DNA of 64,000 bases, from the NCBI RefSeq assembly GCF_000184705.1, contig NC_014831.1:558001-622000 (forward strand), written 5' to 3'. Within the stretch, counting starts at the first letter, position 1, and each line of letters starts with the position of its first letter. The notes beneath the pieces were generated by a model that did not search any database, was not told the DNA's origin, and worked only from the letters and a program-made list of their open reading frames with translations. This document shows positions 51,107 through 59,726 of the stretch, piece after piece. This DNA is from Thermaerobacter marianensis DSM 12885. Lineage in GTDB: Bacteria > Bacillota > Sulfobacillia > Thermaerobacterales > Thermaerobacteraceae. A program made the position numbers and the translations under genes.

Positions 51107-53283
51107 GGTGGACTCAGTCCTTCCGGGCGGCGGCCCGGTACACCTGGACCCGCGTGCGGCGCACCTGGTGGCTGCCTGCGGCGGTGGCCGGCGGCCTGGC
51201 CACCGGCCTGCTCACCGTGACCCAGACCGTCGCGGAGACCGGTGTCGGCGTCCTGCAGCAAGCGGCCCAGTTCCTCTCTTTCCTCCAGGCGGGCGTCATG
51301 GTGCTGGCGGGGCTGGCGGCCGACCCCGAGCGGGACGAGGACAGCGCCGCCGTCTTCTGGTCGTGGCCGGCGGACACGGCGGCCCTGGTCCTGGGCAAGC
51401 TGGTGGGGGCGGCGCCCCTGGCGCTCTTGGCAGCCCTGGGCGCGGCCGTGCCGCCGGCCGTGTTGATGGCCTCGCTGGGGCGGGGGGCCGGCCTGCCGTG
51501 GAGCTCCGTGCTCGCCGAGTGGGGCCTTCTCCTGGCGTGGCTCGTGCCCGGCGCGCTGTGGGCCGCGGCGGTCGGGGGCGCGCTGGGGCTCTGGCTCCGG
51601 GGCCTGCCGCTGTTCGCGGCGATCCTTGCCGTCTGGCTGGCCGGGGTGCTGGGGGCCTACCTCTTCCAGGCGCTGTTCAACCCCTTCTTTCCGGTGGCGT
51701 GGCTGCTCCAGTGGACGGGTTCTGCCATGCTTCCCCCCGATTTCGAGGACGCGGACCAGGCGGCCCTTGGCGGGGACCTGCCGTTGCTCGTCGCCCATCG
51801 GGTCCTTTACCTGGCGGCGGCCGGATTGGTGGTCACGATCCTGGCCTTGGGTTACCGCCGGCACCGGTCGGCGGGGGCACCGGTGCGGTGGGGGCTGCGG
51901 CTGGCAGCCGGCGCTCTCGCCGTCCTGACCGTGGCGGTGGCCGCTGGCGCCGCGGCGGTCCTGTATGCCCGGGCGGACGCAGGCCGCCAGGAACTGCTCT
52001 ATTACGCCCGGCAGGGCGTGCACCCCGACGGATCCCCTCCTCCAGCCGACCAGGTGCCCCAATTTGCCGTGACACGGTACCAACTGGACGTGGACGCCCG
52101 CCGGCCACCGGAACTGCGGGTGGATGCCCGGATGGTGCTGGAGAACCGGAGCCGGGTTCCGGTGCAGGACCCCACGTTCACCCTGCGCCACGTCTTCACG
52201 GTCACCCGCGTGGGGGTGGAGGGACGGGAAGCAGCGGCGGTGCACTGGACCCGGGACCGGGATTGGATCCGGCTGGATGGGCTGGTCCTGCCGCCGGGTG
52301 GATCGGCGACGGTGACCCTGTCGTACCAAGGTAAGGTCGACCAGTGGACCTTGCCCGGGGGGTATCCCTGGACCCGGATGGCTTCGACAAGCCTGCCCGA
52401 CCTGTGGCACGGCGCCCACGTGGGACCTGCCGGCCTGAGCCTCCCGGCGTCCTACGGCTGGTACCCGTTGGCCGGCCGCGTGACGCTCGCCCGGGCCTTG
52501 GCGATGCCCACGCCTGCAGGCCAGACGGCGATCTGGCTGCTTGAGGGGCCCGCCACAACCGGCAGCGGCACCATCCGGTGGCCGGGCCCGGTTCCCCCGG
52601 AAGCTCCGGCGCCTCTGGAACCCGCGTCCTTTTCGGTGACGGTCCGTCATTTGGCGCGGTACCCGGTGCTGTCCAATCTCCAGGATCTCGACGGCCCCTG
52701 GGGGCCTGACACCCGTATGGCTGGCACATCGACCTTCCTCCAGCTGGTGGGCTGGCCGCTGGCCCACGTCGCCACACCGGATGCGGACATCTGGTATCCT
52801 GCGGCGGACCCGGGCAGCCGGAAGAATGCGGCCGAGTGGGCCTCCTGGCTGCGCGAGGCGTATACGTGGGTCGGGCAGGAGGTCCGCCCCCGGGTGGTCA
52901 CCCTGCCCCTCGTTGGAACCGCCCGGGTGGATCGTCTTTCCATCGACCCGCATTCGGGCGTGGTGATGGAGTCGGGATCGGCCATCATGGTTCCCCACCA
53001 GGCGATGGAGGCCGTGCTGCTTGGGCCGCGCGATGCAGCGGGGGACGTCGAGTCGTGTCTCGTTGGCGTGGTCGGGCAGTTGGTGGCGTGGGGCCAGCCG
53101 GATCTCCCACCGGGGCCCCATCCCTGCGACGATCTCCCCGGCGGCCCCCGCGCCGGTGCCCTTGCCACATGGCTGCGTGAAACGCCCCGGGCCCAGGTGG
53201 TTGCTGCATTGAGCCGCTTGCGCGAGATTGCCGCCCAGCGGCCGCTCAGGGCCAGCGACTTGCGGGAGGTCATGGGGCCGTGA
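51103..53283 (+). CDS. ABC-2 permease fused to a degenerate M1-aminopeptidase-like extracytoplasmic domain
   Basis: The 726-residue protein overlaps the ATPase gene (GTGA). Residues 1-300 hold about seven membrane helices of ABC-2 permease type (YTWTRVRRTWWLPAAVAGG, FLQAGVMVLAGLAADPERDE). From about residue 325 (FAVTRYQLDVDARRPPELRV) a beta-rich domain resembles the N-terminal and barrel parts of M1 peptidase-linked permeases (MVLENRSRVPVQDPTFTLRH, VTLSYQGKVD). No HExxH zinc motif is seen, so it is unlikely to be a peptidase. A helical end follows. The exported substrate is unknown. It may sense or hold an envelope ligand. Confidence 0.75.
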   Translation: MRWTQSFRAAARYTWTRVRRTWWLPAAVAGGLATGLLTVTQTVAETGVGVLQQAAQFLSFLQAGVMVLAGLAADPERDEDSAAVFWSWPADTAALVLGKLVGAAPLALLAALGAAVPPAVLMASLGRGAGLPWSSVLAEWGLLLAWLVPGALWAAAVGGALGLWLRGLPLFAAILAVWLAGVLGAYLFQALFNPFFPVAWLLQWTGSAMLPPDFEDADQAALGGDLPLLVAHRVLYLAAAGLVVTILALGYRRHRSAGAPVRWGLRLAAGALAVLTVAVAAGAAAVLYARADAGRQELLYYARQGVHPDGSPPPADQVPQFAVTRYQLDVDARRPPELRVDARMVLENRSRVPVQDPTFTLRHVFTVTRVGVEGREAAAVHWTRDRDWIRLDGLVLPPGGSATVTLSYQGKVDQWTLPGGYPWTRMASTSLPDLWHGAHVGPAGLSLPASYGWYPLAGRVTLARALAMPTPAGQTAIWLLEGPATTGSGTIRWPGPVPPEAPAPLEPASFSVTVRHLARYPVLSNLQDLDGPWGPDTRMAGTSTFLQLVGWPLAHVATPDADIWYPAADPGSRKNAAEWASWLREAYTWVGQEVRPRVVTLPLVGTARVDRLSIDPHSGVVMESGSAIMVPHQAMEAVLLGPRDAAGDVESCLVGVVGQLVAWGQPDLPPGPHPCDDLPGGPRAGALATWLRETPRAQVVAALSRLREIAAQRPLRASDLREVMGP

Positions 53284-54014
53284 GCGGCGGGCTGCTCAGG
53301 CTGCACCTGCGGCTGGCACGACCGGGTCTGGTGGCCACGGCCTGCCTGGGGCTGGCCTTCGTTCCGGTGCTGGTCTGGCCTGAGCGCCTGACCGGTCACC
53401 CGCTGGGCCTGCATACCTTGCTGCGCCTCGTGGAGGAGTTCCTGGTCCTGGTCGTGCTGCCCGTCACCGTTCCTCTCTGGTCGGACGTAGAGGGGAGGCG
53501 GCCGGTCCTCTGGCGGGCGCTGCCGTTTCGCCGGGCCGTCGTCGTGCTGTGGCGGTTCGGCTTGCCGCTGGCGGCCTTCGCCCTGGTCGCCACGGGGATG
53601 GTGGGGCTGGCCGCCCTCCGCACGGCGGCACCCGGTGGGGTCTCCTGGCAGGTGGGCCTGCGGGTGGTGGCCCTTGCCCTGCCCGCGGCCGCATGGCTCG
53701 GTGCCCTGGCCGCCCTGGTGTCGGTGCTGGTGCGGGTGCCCGTGGCCGGCGCCGGCGCGGCCATGGCCTGGTGGGCCCTGGAGGCCGTCACCCAAGGCGA
53801 CGTGACGGGGTCCCTCTACCTCTTTGCTGCCAGCGGCGGCTTGCGAGGCGCCGGCGTCGATCCCGGGGCGATCCTTGAAGCCTTGGCGCTGGGAAACCCC
53901 CTACCGCCCGCGTTCCTTGCGAACCGTTGGGAGCTGGTGGGCCTGGCTTGCCTTGCCGCGCTGGCCACGGCCGAACTGTACCGGAGGAACGAGCGGTTCC
54001 TCCGTCAGGACTGA
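53280..54014 (+). CDS. Six-helix membrane protein, second permease of the ECF/ABC cluster
   Basis: The 244-residue protein starts at GTG 53280 inside the previous stop (GTGA). It has about six hydrophobic helices and a layout like an ABC-2 permease half: a cytoplasmic start LRLHLRLARPG, an outer acidic patch VPLWSDVEGRRPVLWRALPF and a basic C-terminus ELYRRNERFLRQD. I do not recognise a named family. Coupling suggests it forms a heteromeric transporter with the preceding permease. Confidence 0.7.
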   Translation: MSGGLLRLHLRLARPGLVATACLGLAFVPVLVWPERLTGHPLGLHTLLRLVEEFLVLVVLPVTVPLWSDVEGRRPVLWRALPFRRAVVVLWRFGLPLAAFALVATGMVGLAALRTAAPGGVSWQVGLRVVALALPAAAWLGALAALVSVLVRVPVAGAGAAMAWWALEAVTQGDVTGSLYLFAASGGLRGAGVDPGAILEALALGNPLPPAFLANRWELVGLACLAALATAELYRRNERFLRQD

Positions 54015-54096
54015 CGGGCCGCCGCCGGATTCGCCATGCGCCGAACTAGAGGCTCCGAATGCGGCTGAACATTGGCAAAATCCCCGGAGCATCCCC

Positions 54097-54125
54097 TTGC
54101 GAGGCCGGTATTCCTGTGCTAGAAT
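54097..54125 (+). promoter_or_regulatory. Sigma-A promoter of the serine operon
   Basis: TTGCGA (54097-54102), a 17-base spacer and TAGAAT (54120-54125), directly ahead of the T-box leader. Start of transcription is expected near 54132. Confidence 0.85.
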
Positions 54126-54131
54126 GCCGCC

Positions 54132-54485
54132 CAAACCTGAACGATGGTCGAGGTGCCGTTGAAGGGGCCAGTACCCTGCCTCCGCTGCCGCCAGAGAGCC
54201 GGCGGGTGGTGCGAGCCGGTGGGGCGGGCGGGGGAATCCACCCCGGAGGCGGTCCCGAGGGTCCGGCAGCGACCCGAAGGGGCCCGGCTGGCCGCCGTTA
54301 ACGGCCGAAAGGGGGCCTCGCCACCGGGCGGCGCCGGTGGGGCACCGGAGGCGAAATGCCGGCCGGTCATGACGCCCCGGGCTTGGTACCGGCCGGGACC
54401 CGCCCGGTTCGGTGGCGCGAGGTCAAGCGGGGTGGCACCGCGGGTGAGAACCCGTCCCGGAAGGGACGGGTTTTCTGTTTTCCTG
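54132..54485 (+). ncRNA. Serine T-box leader (tRNA-sensing riboswitch)
   Basis: The leader has the ordered T-box parts: AGTA near 54170, CAGAGAGC near 54192, then GAATCCACC, where the specifier triplet TCC (54237-54239) is a serine codon. The conserved T-box core GGTGGCACCGCGGG lies at 54431-54444, whose GGCA-containing bulge pairs with the tRNA acceptor end. The leader overlaps an antiterminator that competes with the terminator at 54449-54485. Uncharged tRNA-Ser would therefore switch on the two serine-biosynthesis genes. The bases 54486-54732 that follow show only GC-rich leader sequence ending in AAAGGAGG. Confidence 0.93.
54449..54485 (+). terminator. T-box regulated terminator
   Basis: AACCCGTCCC (54449-54458), loop GGAA, GGGACGGGTT (54463-54472) and the U-rich TTCTGTTTTC form the terminator. 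It is disrupted when uncharged tRNA stabilises the antiterminator. Confidence 0.93.
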
Positions 54486-54732
54486 CCGGGTCGCCTCCCC
54501 GCCGGGGGACCCCGCGACCGCCGGCGCCAGCGCCGGTGCCGGGTCCGGGCCCGGGTCCGAGATCGCCAGGCCGTCCGGCGTGCCGTCTCCCCGCCACTTT
54601 CGGGGGCGTGCCGCGGGCTGCGCCTCGGCCACGGGGCATCGGGGGCCCGCCGGGGGATCGCGCCGGGGGCCAGGGGAGGCGCTTCGACCGTCCGGGCACC
54701 GCTGCCCGACTTGCCCAAAGGAGGGTGCCGCC

Positions 54733-56043
54733 ATGCAACAGCCGCTGCAACGGGGTGCAGGCGATTGCCACGGCCAGCCCGCGGGGGGACCGGCCGCCGG
54801 GCCCGCCGCCGCGCGGCCTGGCCGCGAGCCCGGGCCGGTTCGTCCAGCGACGGTGTTCCTGTCGCCGGGACCCACCGCCGTCCCCGACGAGGTGCGCGCA
54901 GCCTGTGCCCGGCAGGTGGTCCTGCACCGCAGCCGCGAGTTCGACCAGGTCAGCGGCTTCGTGCTGGAGGGGCTGCGCCGGCTCTTCCGCACCGAAGGTC
55001 GCGTGGTGGTGTTCCCCTGCTCGGGTACGGGCGCCCTGGAGGCGGCGGTGGTCAACACCCTGTCCCCGGGAGACCGGGTGCTGGCGGTGGTGATGGGCCT
55101 CTTCGGCGACCGCTTCGCCGCCATCGCCGAGGCGTACGGGCTGGAGGTGGACCGGCTGGAGATCCCCTGGGGGCAGGTCCCCACGGTGGAGCAGGTGGTG
55201 GAGCGCCTGCGGTCCGCCAGGCCCGGCGCCGTGTTCCTCACCCATTCGGAGACCTCCACCGGGGCCTTGCTGCCCCTGGACCGGCTGGTGCCGGCCATCC
55301 GCGAGGCGGCCCCGGAGACCCTGGTGCTGGTCGACATGGTGAGCTCCTTTGCCGCGGTGCCCGTGGCCATGGACGCGTGGGGCATCGACGTGGCGGTCAC
55401 CGGCTCCCAGAAGGCCCTGATGACCCCGCCGGGCCTGGGCATCGTGGCCCTGGGCCCCCGAGCCCTCGAGGCGGTGGAACGGGCCCGGTTGCCCCGCTTC
55501 ACCTGGGACCTCCGGCCGTACCTGGCCGGCGGCGGCGACTTCCCCTACACGCCGGCGGTGACCCTGTGGTTCGGCCTTAAGGCGGCGCTCGAGCGCATCG
55601 CCGCCGAGGGGGAGGAGAACGTCTACCGCCGGCACCGGCTGCTCTCGGCCATGGTGCGGGCGGGGGTGCGGGCGCTGGGGCTCGAGCCCCTGGTCCGGGA
55701 CGAGGACGCCTCGCCCACGGTGACGGCCGTGATGCTGCCCGAGGGCATCCGCCCGGCCAAGGTGATCCGGCGCCTGCAGGACGAACACGGCGTCGTCGTG
55801 GTCAGCGCCCAGGGGCACCTGAAGGACCGGGCCTTCCGCATCGGCCACATGGGGGCGGTGGCGCCGGCCGAGGTGCGGGCCGGCATGGCGGCCCTGGACG
55901 CGGTGCTGGCCCCCATGCTGGCCGGGGCGGGCCACGGGCCGGTGCCGGGATCGGCCGCGGCCGCGGCGGAGGCGGTGCGGGCCGCGGCCGCCGGTTCGTC
56001 CGGAGCGGACGCGCCCGCCCGGGCGGCGGGGGTGGGACGATGA
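54733..56043 (+). CDS. Class V aminotransferase, probable serine-pathway transaminase (alanine-glyoxylate/phosphoserine type)
   Basis: The 436-residue PLP enzyme begins at ATG 54733 behind AAAGGAGG. FLSPGPTAVPDEVRAACARQ, then VFPCSGTGALEAAVVNTLSP, FLTHSETSTGALLPLD, VLVDMVSSFAAVPVAMDAWG and the PLP lysine in VTGSQKALMTPPGLG are all present. The family includes serine-pyruvate and alanine-glyoxylate transaminases. Coupled to serA and under a Ser T-box, it most likely converts 3-phosphohydroxypyruvate to phosphoserine in place of SerC. The first 35 and last 50 residues are Ala/Gly/Pro-rich. It overlaps serA by ATGA. Confidence 0.88.
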   Translation: MQQPLQRGAGDCHGQPAGGPAAGPAAARPGREPGPVRPATVFLSPGPTAVPDEVRAACARQVVLHRSREFDQVSGFVLEGLRRLFRTEGRVVVFPCSGTGALEAAVVNTLSPGDRVLAVVMGLFGDRFAAIAEAYGLEVDRLEIPWGQVPTVEQVVERLRSARPGAVFLTHSETSTGALLPLDRLVPAIREAAPETLVLVDMVSSFAAVPVAMDAWGIDVAVTGSQKALMTPPGLGIVALGPRALEAVERARLPRFTWDLRPYLAGGGDFPYTPAVTLWFGLKAALERIAAEGEENVYRRHRLLSAMVRAGVRALGLEPLVRDEDASPTVTAVMLPEGIRPAKVIRRLQDEHGVVVVSAQGHLKDRAFRIGHMGAVAPAEVRAGMAALDAVLAPMLAGAGHGPVPGSAAAAAEAVRAAAAGSSGADAPARAAGVGR

Positions 56044-57755
56044 CGGCGCCGTCCACCGGATCCCGCAAGCCCCGGGTGGTGGTCGCCGATCCCCTGCCCC
56101 GGGACGGCCTGGCGCTCCTCCACGCGCACTGCGAGGTGGTCGACGCCGCGGGGGCCAGCCCCGACATCCTGCGCCGGGAGCTGCTGCCTACCGCCGACGC
56201 CCTGATCGTCCGCAGCCGGGTGAAGGTCACCGCCGACCTGATCGCCGCCGCGCCGCGGCTTCGGGTCATCGGCCGGGCGGGGGTGGGGGTCGACAACATC
56301 GACCTCGATGCCGCCACGGAGCGGGGCATCGTGGTGGTCAACGTGGCCGACGGCAACACCGTGGCCGTGGCGGAGCACGTCTTCGCCCTGCTGCTGGCCC
56401 TGGTGCGGCGCCTGCTGCCGGCCAGCGCCTCCCTGCGGGAGGGCCGCTGGGAGCGGTCCCGGTGGGTGGGGGAGGAGCTGCGCGGCAAGGTGATGGGGCT
56501 CGTCGGCTTCGGGCGCATCGGGCAGGAGGTGGCCCAGCGGGCCCGGGCCTTCGGCATGGCGGTGCTGGCCTACGACCCCTACGTGCCCGATGCCCGCATC
56601 CGCGAGCTGGGCGCCGAGCCCGCGGCCCTCGACGACCTGCTGGCCCGGGCTGACGTGGTCAGCGTCCACACGCCCCTGACCCCCGCCACCCGGAATCTGA
56701 TCGGCGAGGCGGCCCTGGCCCGCATGCGGCCGGGCGCCTACCTGATCAACACCGCCCGCGGCGGCATCGTGGACGAACAGGCCCTCTACCGGGCCTTGAC
56801 CGAGGGCCGGCTGGCGGGGGCGGGGCTCGACGTCTTCGCCACCGAGCCGCCGGGGGAGAGCCCCCTGCTGGCGCTGCCCAACGTGGTGGCCACGCCCCAT
56901 CTGGGGGGTTCGACCCGTGAGGCCCAGGCGTACAACGCCCGGGCCGTGGCCGAGCAGGTCCTGCGCGCCCTGCAGGGCCAGCCGGTCCGGGGCGCGGTGA
57001 ACCTGCCCCACCTGTCGGACCGGGACTGGCATGCCGCCGGCCCCTTGGCGCCCGTGGCGGAGCTGATCGGCCTGGTGTACCGGGAGGGCCTGGGCGGGCC
57101 CCTGGAAGACCTGGAGTTGCGGGTGGCCGCCCGCGACCTGCCGTCGGAACGGGGGTTCCAGCTGCTGGCGGGGGCGGCGCTGAAGGGCCTGCTCTCCGGC
57201 GTGGTGGACGGCCCGGTCAACACCGTCAACGCCCCGGTGCTGGCCGCCCGGCGGGGGATCGCCCTGCGCTGGCGCAGCGAGCGCCACCCCGACCTGCCCG
57301 TGCCGGTGGTCGAACTGGCGGGCGGGCGGGGCGCCCGGCGGGCGGTGGCAGGGAGCCTGACCCCCGACGGCCTGCCACGGCTGGTGCACCTCGACGGGCT
57401 GCCGCTGGACATGGTGCCGGCTCCGCGGCTGCTGCTCACCCGCCACCACGACCGGCCCGGCATGATCGGCAAGGTCGGCAGCCTGTTGGGGGCCCGGGAG
57501 ATCAACATCGCCGCCATGCAGGTGGCCCGGCGGCAGGTGCGGGGCGAGGCCATCATGGTGCTCGCCCTGGACGACCCGGTGCCCGCTGCCCTGCTGGCGG
57601 AGATCCGCCGCCTGCCCGGCATGGAGGAGGCCCGCCTGGTGCAGGTGCCGGCCGCCCTGCTGGAGCCGGCCCGGATCCCCGGCGCCGGCGATGCGGGCGG
57701 CGAGGCAGGCGGGCCGGTCCACCGGCCGGGCGAGGCCCGGGAGCGGGCCAGCTGA
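56040..57755 (+). CDS. serA: D-3-phosphoglycerate dehydrogenase
   Basis: The 571-residue long-form SerA catalyses the first step of serine synthesis. It has the substrate and NAD domains (RVIGRAGVGVDNIDLDAATE, then GLVGFGRIGQEVAQRARAFG near residue 154, LINTARGGIVDEQAL, ATPHLGGSTREAQ near 286), the catalytic Glu/His region, the intervening ASB domain from about 320, and a C-terminal ACT domain (HHDRPGMIGKVGSLLGAREI near 466) for feedback by serine. ATG 56040 overlaps the aminotransferase stop. No serB follows, so phosphoserine phosphatase must be elsewhere. Confidence 0.95.
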   Translation: MTAPSTGSRKPRVVVADPLPRDGLALLHAHCEVVDAAGASPDILRRELLPTADALIVRSRVKVTADLIAAAPRLRVIGRAGVGVDNIDLDAATERGIVVVNVADGNTVAVAEHVFALLLALVRRLLPASASLREGRWERSRWVGEELRGKVMGLVGFGRIGQEVAQRARAFGMAVLAYDPYVPDARIRELGAEPAALDDLLARADVVSVHTPLTPATRNLIGEAALARMRPGAYLINTARGGIVDEQALYRALTEGRLAGAGLDVFATEPPGESPLLALPNVVATPHLGGSTREAQAYNARAVAEQVLRALQGQPVRGAVNLPHLSDRDWHAAGPLAPVAELIGLVYREGLGGPLEDLELRVAARDLPSERGFQLLAGAALKGLLSGVVDGPVNTVNAPVLAARRGIALRWRSERHPDLPVPVVELAGGRGARRAVAGSLTPDGLPRLVHLDGLPLDMVPAPRLLLTRHHDRPGMIGKVGSLLGAREINIAAMQVARRQVRGEAIMVLALDDPVPAALLAEIRRLPGMEEARLVQVPAALLEPARIPGAGDAGGEAGGPVHRPGEARERAS

Positions 57756-57776
57756 GCGGGTCCGCCGGGCAGGCCG

Positions 57777-57905
57777 CTAGCGGAACAGCGGGATCACGTA
57801 GTTGGCGAGGAAGTAGAGGACTGCCAGCAGCATGATGATCCATGCCCCGTACTTGATGGCGGTGGCGCCGGCCCCGTTGCCGGCGCCCTGCCGTTGTTCC
57901 TCCAT
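57777..57905 (-). CDS. Small single-pass membrane protein, 42 residues
   Basis: On the minus strand GGGGAGG precedes ATG 57905 by eight bases. The product has a hydrophilic N-terminus (MEEQRQGAGNGAGATAIKYG) and one membrane helix (AWIIMLLAVLYFLANYVIPL) ending almost at the C-terminus, a tail-anchored layout. I know of no named family. The good start signal and clean topology argue that it is real. The 245-base gap 57906-58150 upstream has no clear promoter, only an A-rich patch near 58100. Confidence 0.6.
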   Translation of the reverse strand: MEEQRQGAGNGAGATAIKYGAWIIMLLAVLYFLANYVIPLFR

Positions 57906-58150
57906 GGCACCGACCTCCCCGATCCGGGTCCACGCCCCCGGCCGGCGTCGGCACCGCCCGGCCCCCGGCCCCCTGCGCACCGGCCGGCGGCGGCCGACGC
58001 ACCGGCCGCGGCCATGGGCTATCCCCTCATGGTTGCGGTTGGCGTGTCGTTTTTGCCGCCGTTTCGGGAAAAAGGGCAGGACTTGCCCCACCCCTTCGCT
58101 AAAAAAGGATTTCACACCGAACCAACCTTCAATCACTGGGGGGGTCCTGC

Positions 58151-59500
58151 GTGGAAGGTCCGAGGCACGGGCTGCCGGCGGGTACCGGCGGCAGCCAGAC
58201 GGCGGTCGCGGCGGACGGTGCAGCGGCCCGCCGGGTCCGGTCCGGCCGGCGCCGCGGCCGCTGGGCGGTGGCGGCCGGGCTGGTCGTCGCGTTACTGGCG
58301 CTGACCGCTTGTGGCGGCGGCGCCGGCGGCGGCCAGGGTGCGGGCGGTTCGTCCGGCGACACCGTCAAGATCGGCATCGTGCTGCCCCAGACGGGCCGCG
58401 AGGCCAAGCCCGGCACCTACCAGCTGGAGGGCGTCCAGCTGGCCATCGAGCAGATCAACGCGGCCGGCGGCATCGAGGTCGGCGGCAAGCAGCTGAAGAT
58501 CGAGCCCGTCATCTACGACGACGAGTCCGACCAGGCCAAGTCGGCCTCCCTGGTGCAGCGGGCCATGGAGCAGGACAAGGTGGTGGCGGTGATCGGCGGG
58601 TACTCCACCGCCCTGGGCCAGGCCCAGTCGCCCATGGCCGACCGCTACCAGGTGCCCTGGATCACCCCGGGCGCCGCGGCCAGCAGCATCTTCAGCCAGG
58701 GCTACCAGTACACCTTCGGCACCCTGGCGCCGGTGAGCTTGCTGGGCTACACCACCGGCGAGTTCCTGGGCTGGCTGGTCGACCAGGGCAAGCTGCAGAA
58801 GGGCCTCCGCATCGCTCTGGTGGTGGAGAACACCGACCACGGCGTGGACTACGCCAACGGCATCAAGCAGTGGATCCAGGATCACCCGGGCTACTTTGAG
58901 ATCGTGGTGGAGGACACCTTCGAGCTGGGCGGCACCGACTTCTCCGGCGTCCTGCAGAAGGTGAAGAACGCCAACGCCGACATCTTCCTGTCCGACGCGC
59001 ACCTGGAAGACTACATCACCATGCACCGTCAGTACACCCAGATGGGCCTGCGCCACCAGATGATCAGCTATGGCGCCCGCGGGCCGGAAGAGGCGGCCCG
59101 GGAAGCCCTGGGTGACGCGGTGGACTACATCTTCGCCGGCATCTGGTGGTCCAAGGCGCTGCCCTACCCGCAGGTCAAGAAGTTCGTGGAGGACTACAAG
59201 GTCAAGTATGGCCGGGAGCCCGACTCGTGGTACGCCGCCACGGCCTACGACGCCATGCGCATCCTGGCCAAGGCCATCGACCAGGCCGACAGCCTGGATC
59301 CCACGGCCATCCGCGACGCCCTGCGGGAGGTGGAGCTGACCGACTCCCTGCTGCCCGGGCAGCGCCTGAAGTTCCCGGAGAACGGCCAGGTGCAGCTGCC
59401 CTTCGTCATCGTGCAGAACAAGCCCGGCGGCCAGGTCGACATCGTCTACCCCGAAGACGCCGCCACGGGCGAGGCCGTGGCACCGATCCCGGCGCAGTGA
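58151..59500 (+). CDS. livK: Branched-chain-amino-acid-type ABC substrate-binding lipoprotein
   Basis: The 449-residue protein starts at GTG 58151 with GGGGGGG upstream. After an Arg-rich lead a lipobox (VVALLALTACGGG) and Gly-rich linker precede a LivK/LivJ-type Leu/Ile/Val-binding fold: VKIGIVLPQTGREAKPGTY, LAIEQINAAGGIEVGGKQL, VIGGYSTALGQAQSPMADRY and DIFLSDAHLEDYITM. It delivers solute to the four downstream liv-type proteins. Members of this family also bind amides, urea or aromatic acids, so the substrate is not fixed. A fatty-acid-type hydratase gene lies beyond the operon. Confidence 0.88.
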   Translation: MEGPRHGLPAGTGGSQTAVAADGAAARRVRSGRRRGRWAVAAGLVVALLALTACGGGAGGGQGAGGSSGDTVKIGIVLPQTGREAKPGTYQLEGVQLAIEQINAAGGIEVGGKQLKIEPVIYDDESDQAKSASLVQRAMEQDKVVAVIGGYSTALGQAQSPMADRYQVPWITPGAAASSIFSQGYQYTFGTLAPVSLLGYTTGEFLGWLVDQGKLQKGLRIALVVENTDHGVDYANGIKQWIQDHPGYFEIVVEDTFELGGTDFSGVLQKVKNANADIFLSDAHLEDYITMHRQYTQMGLRHQMISYGARGPEEAAREALGDAVDYIFAGIWWSKALPYPQVKKFVEDYKVKYGREPDSWYAATAYDAMRILAKAIDQADSLDPTAIRDALREVELTDSLLPGQRLKFPENGQVQLPFVIVQNKPGGQVDIVYPEDAATGEAVAPIPAQ

Positions 59501-59726
59501 GCCAGCGGCGTGCCGGCGGTGCGTTGCGCTCCGGCACCGGTCCGGTGCGGGCGGGCGCGACCCGGCACCGTGAAGCGGCGGGTTCGACCGGGTGCGCGGG
59601 GCACTCCGCTCGGTAACACGAGGCGTGCCCGCGGGGCAAGGATACACGGCCACTGGGGGAGGAACGCGGCACCCGGCCCGGGGCCGGGGCCGCGTTTCCA
59701 TGTCCCCGGAGGGGGTGGAGGCGGCT

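Noticed and set aside
51103-53283. Active M1 aminopeptidase domain
   Set aside because: No HExxH or downstream Glu zinc ligand is visible in the extracytoplasmic part.
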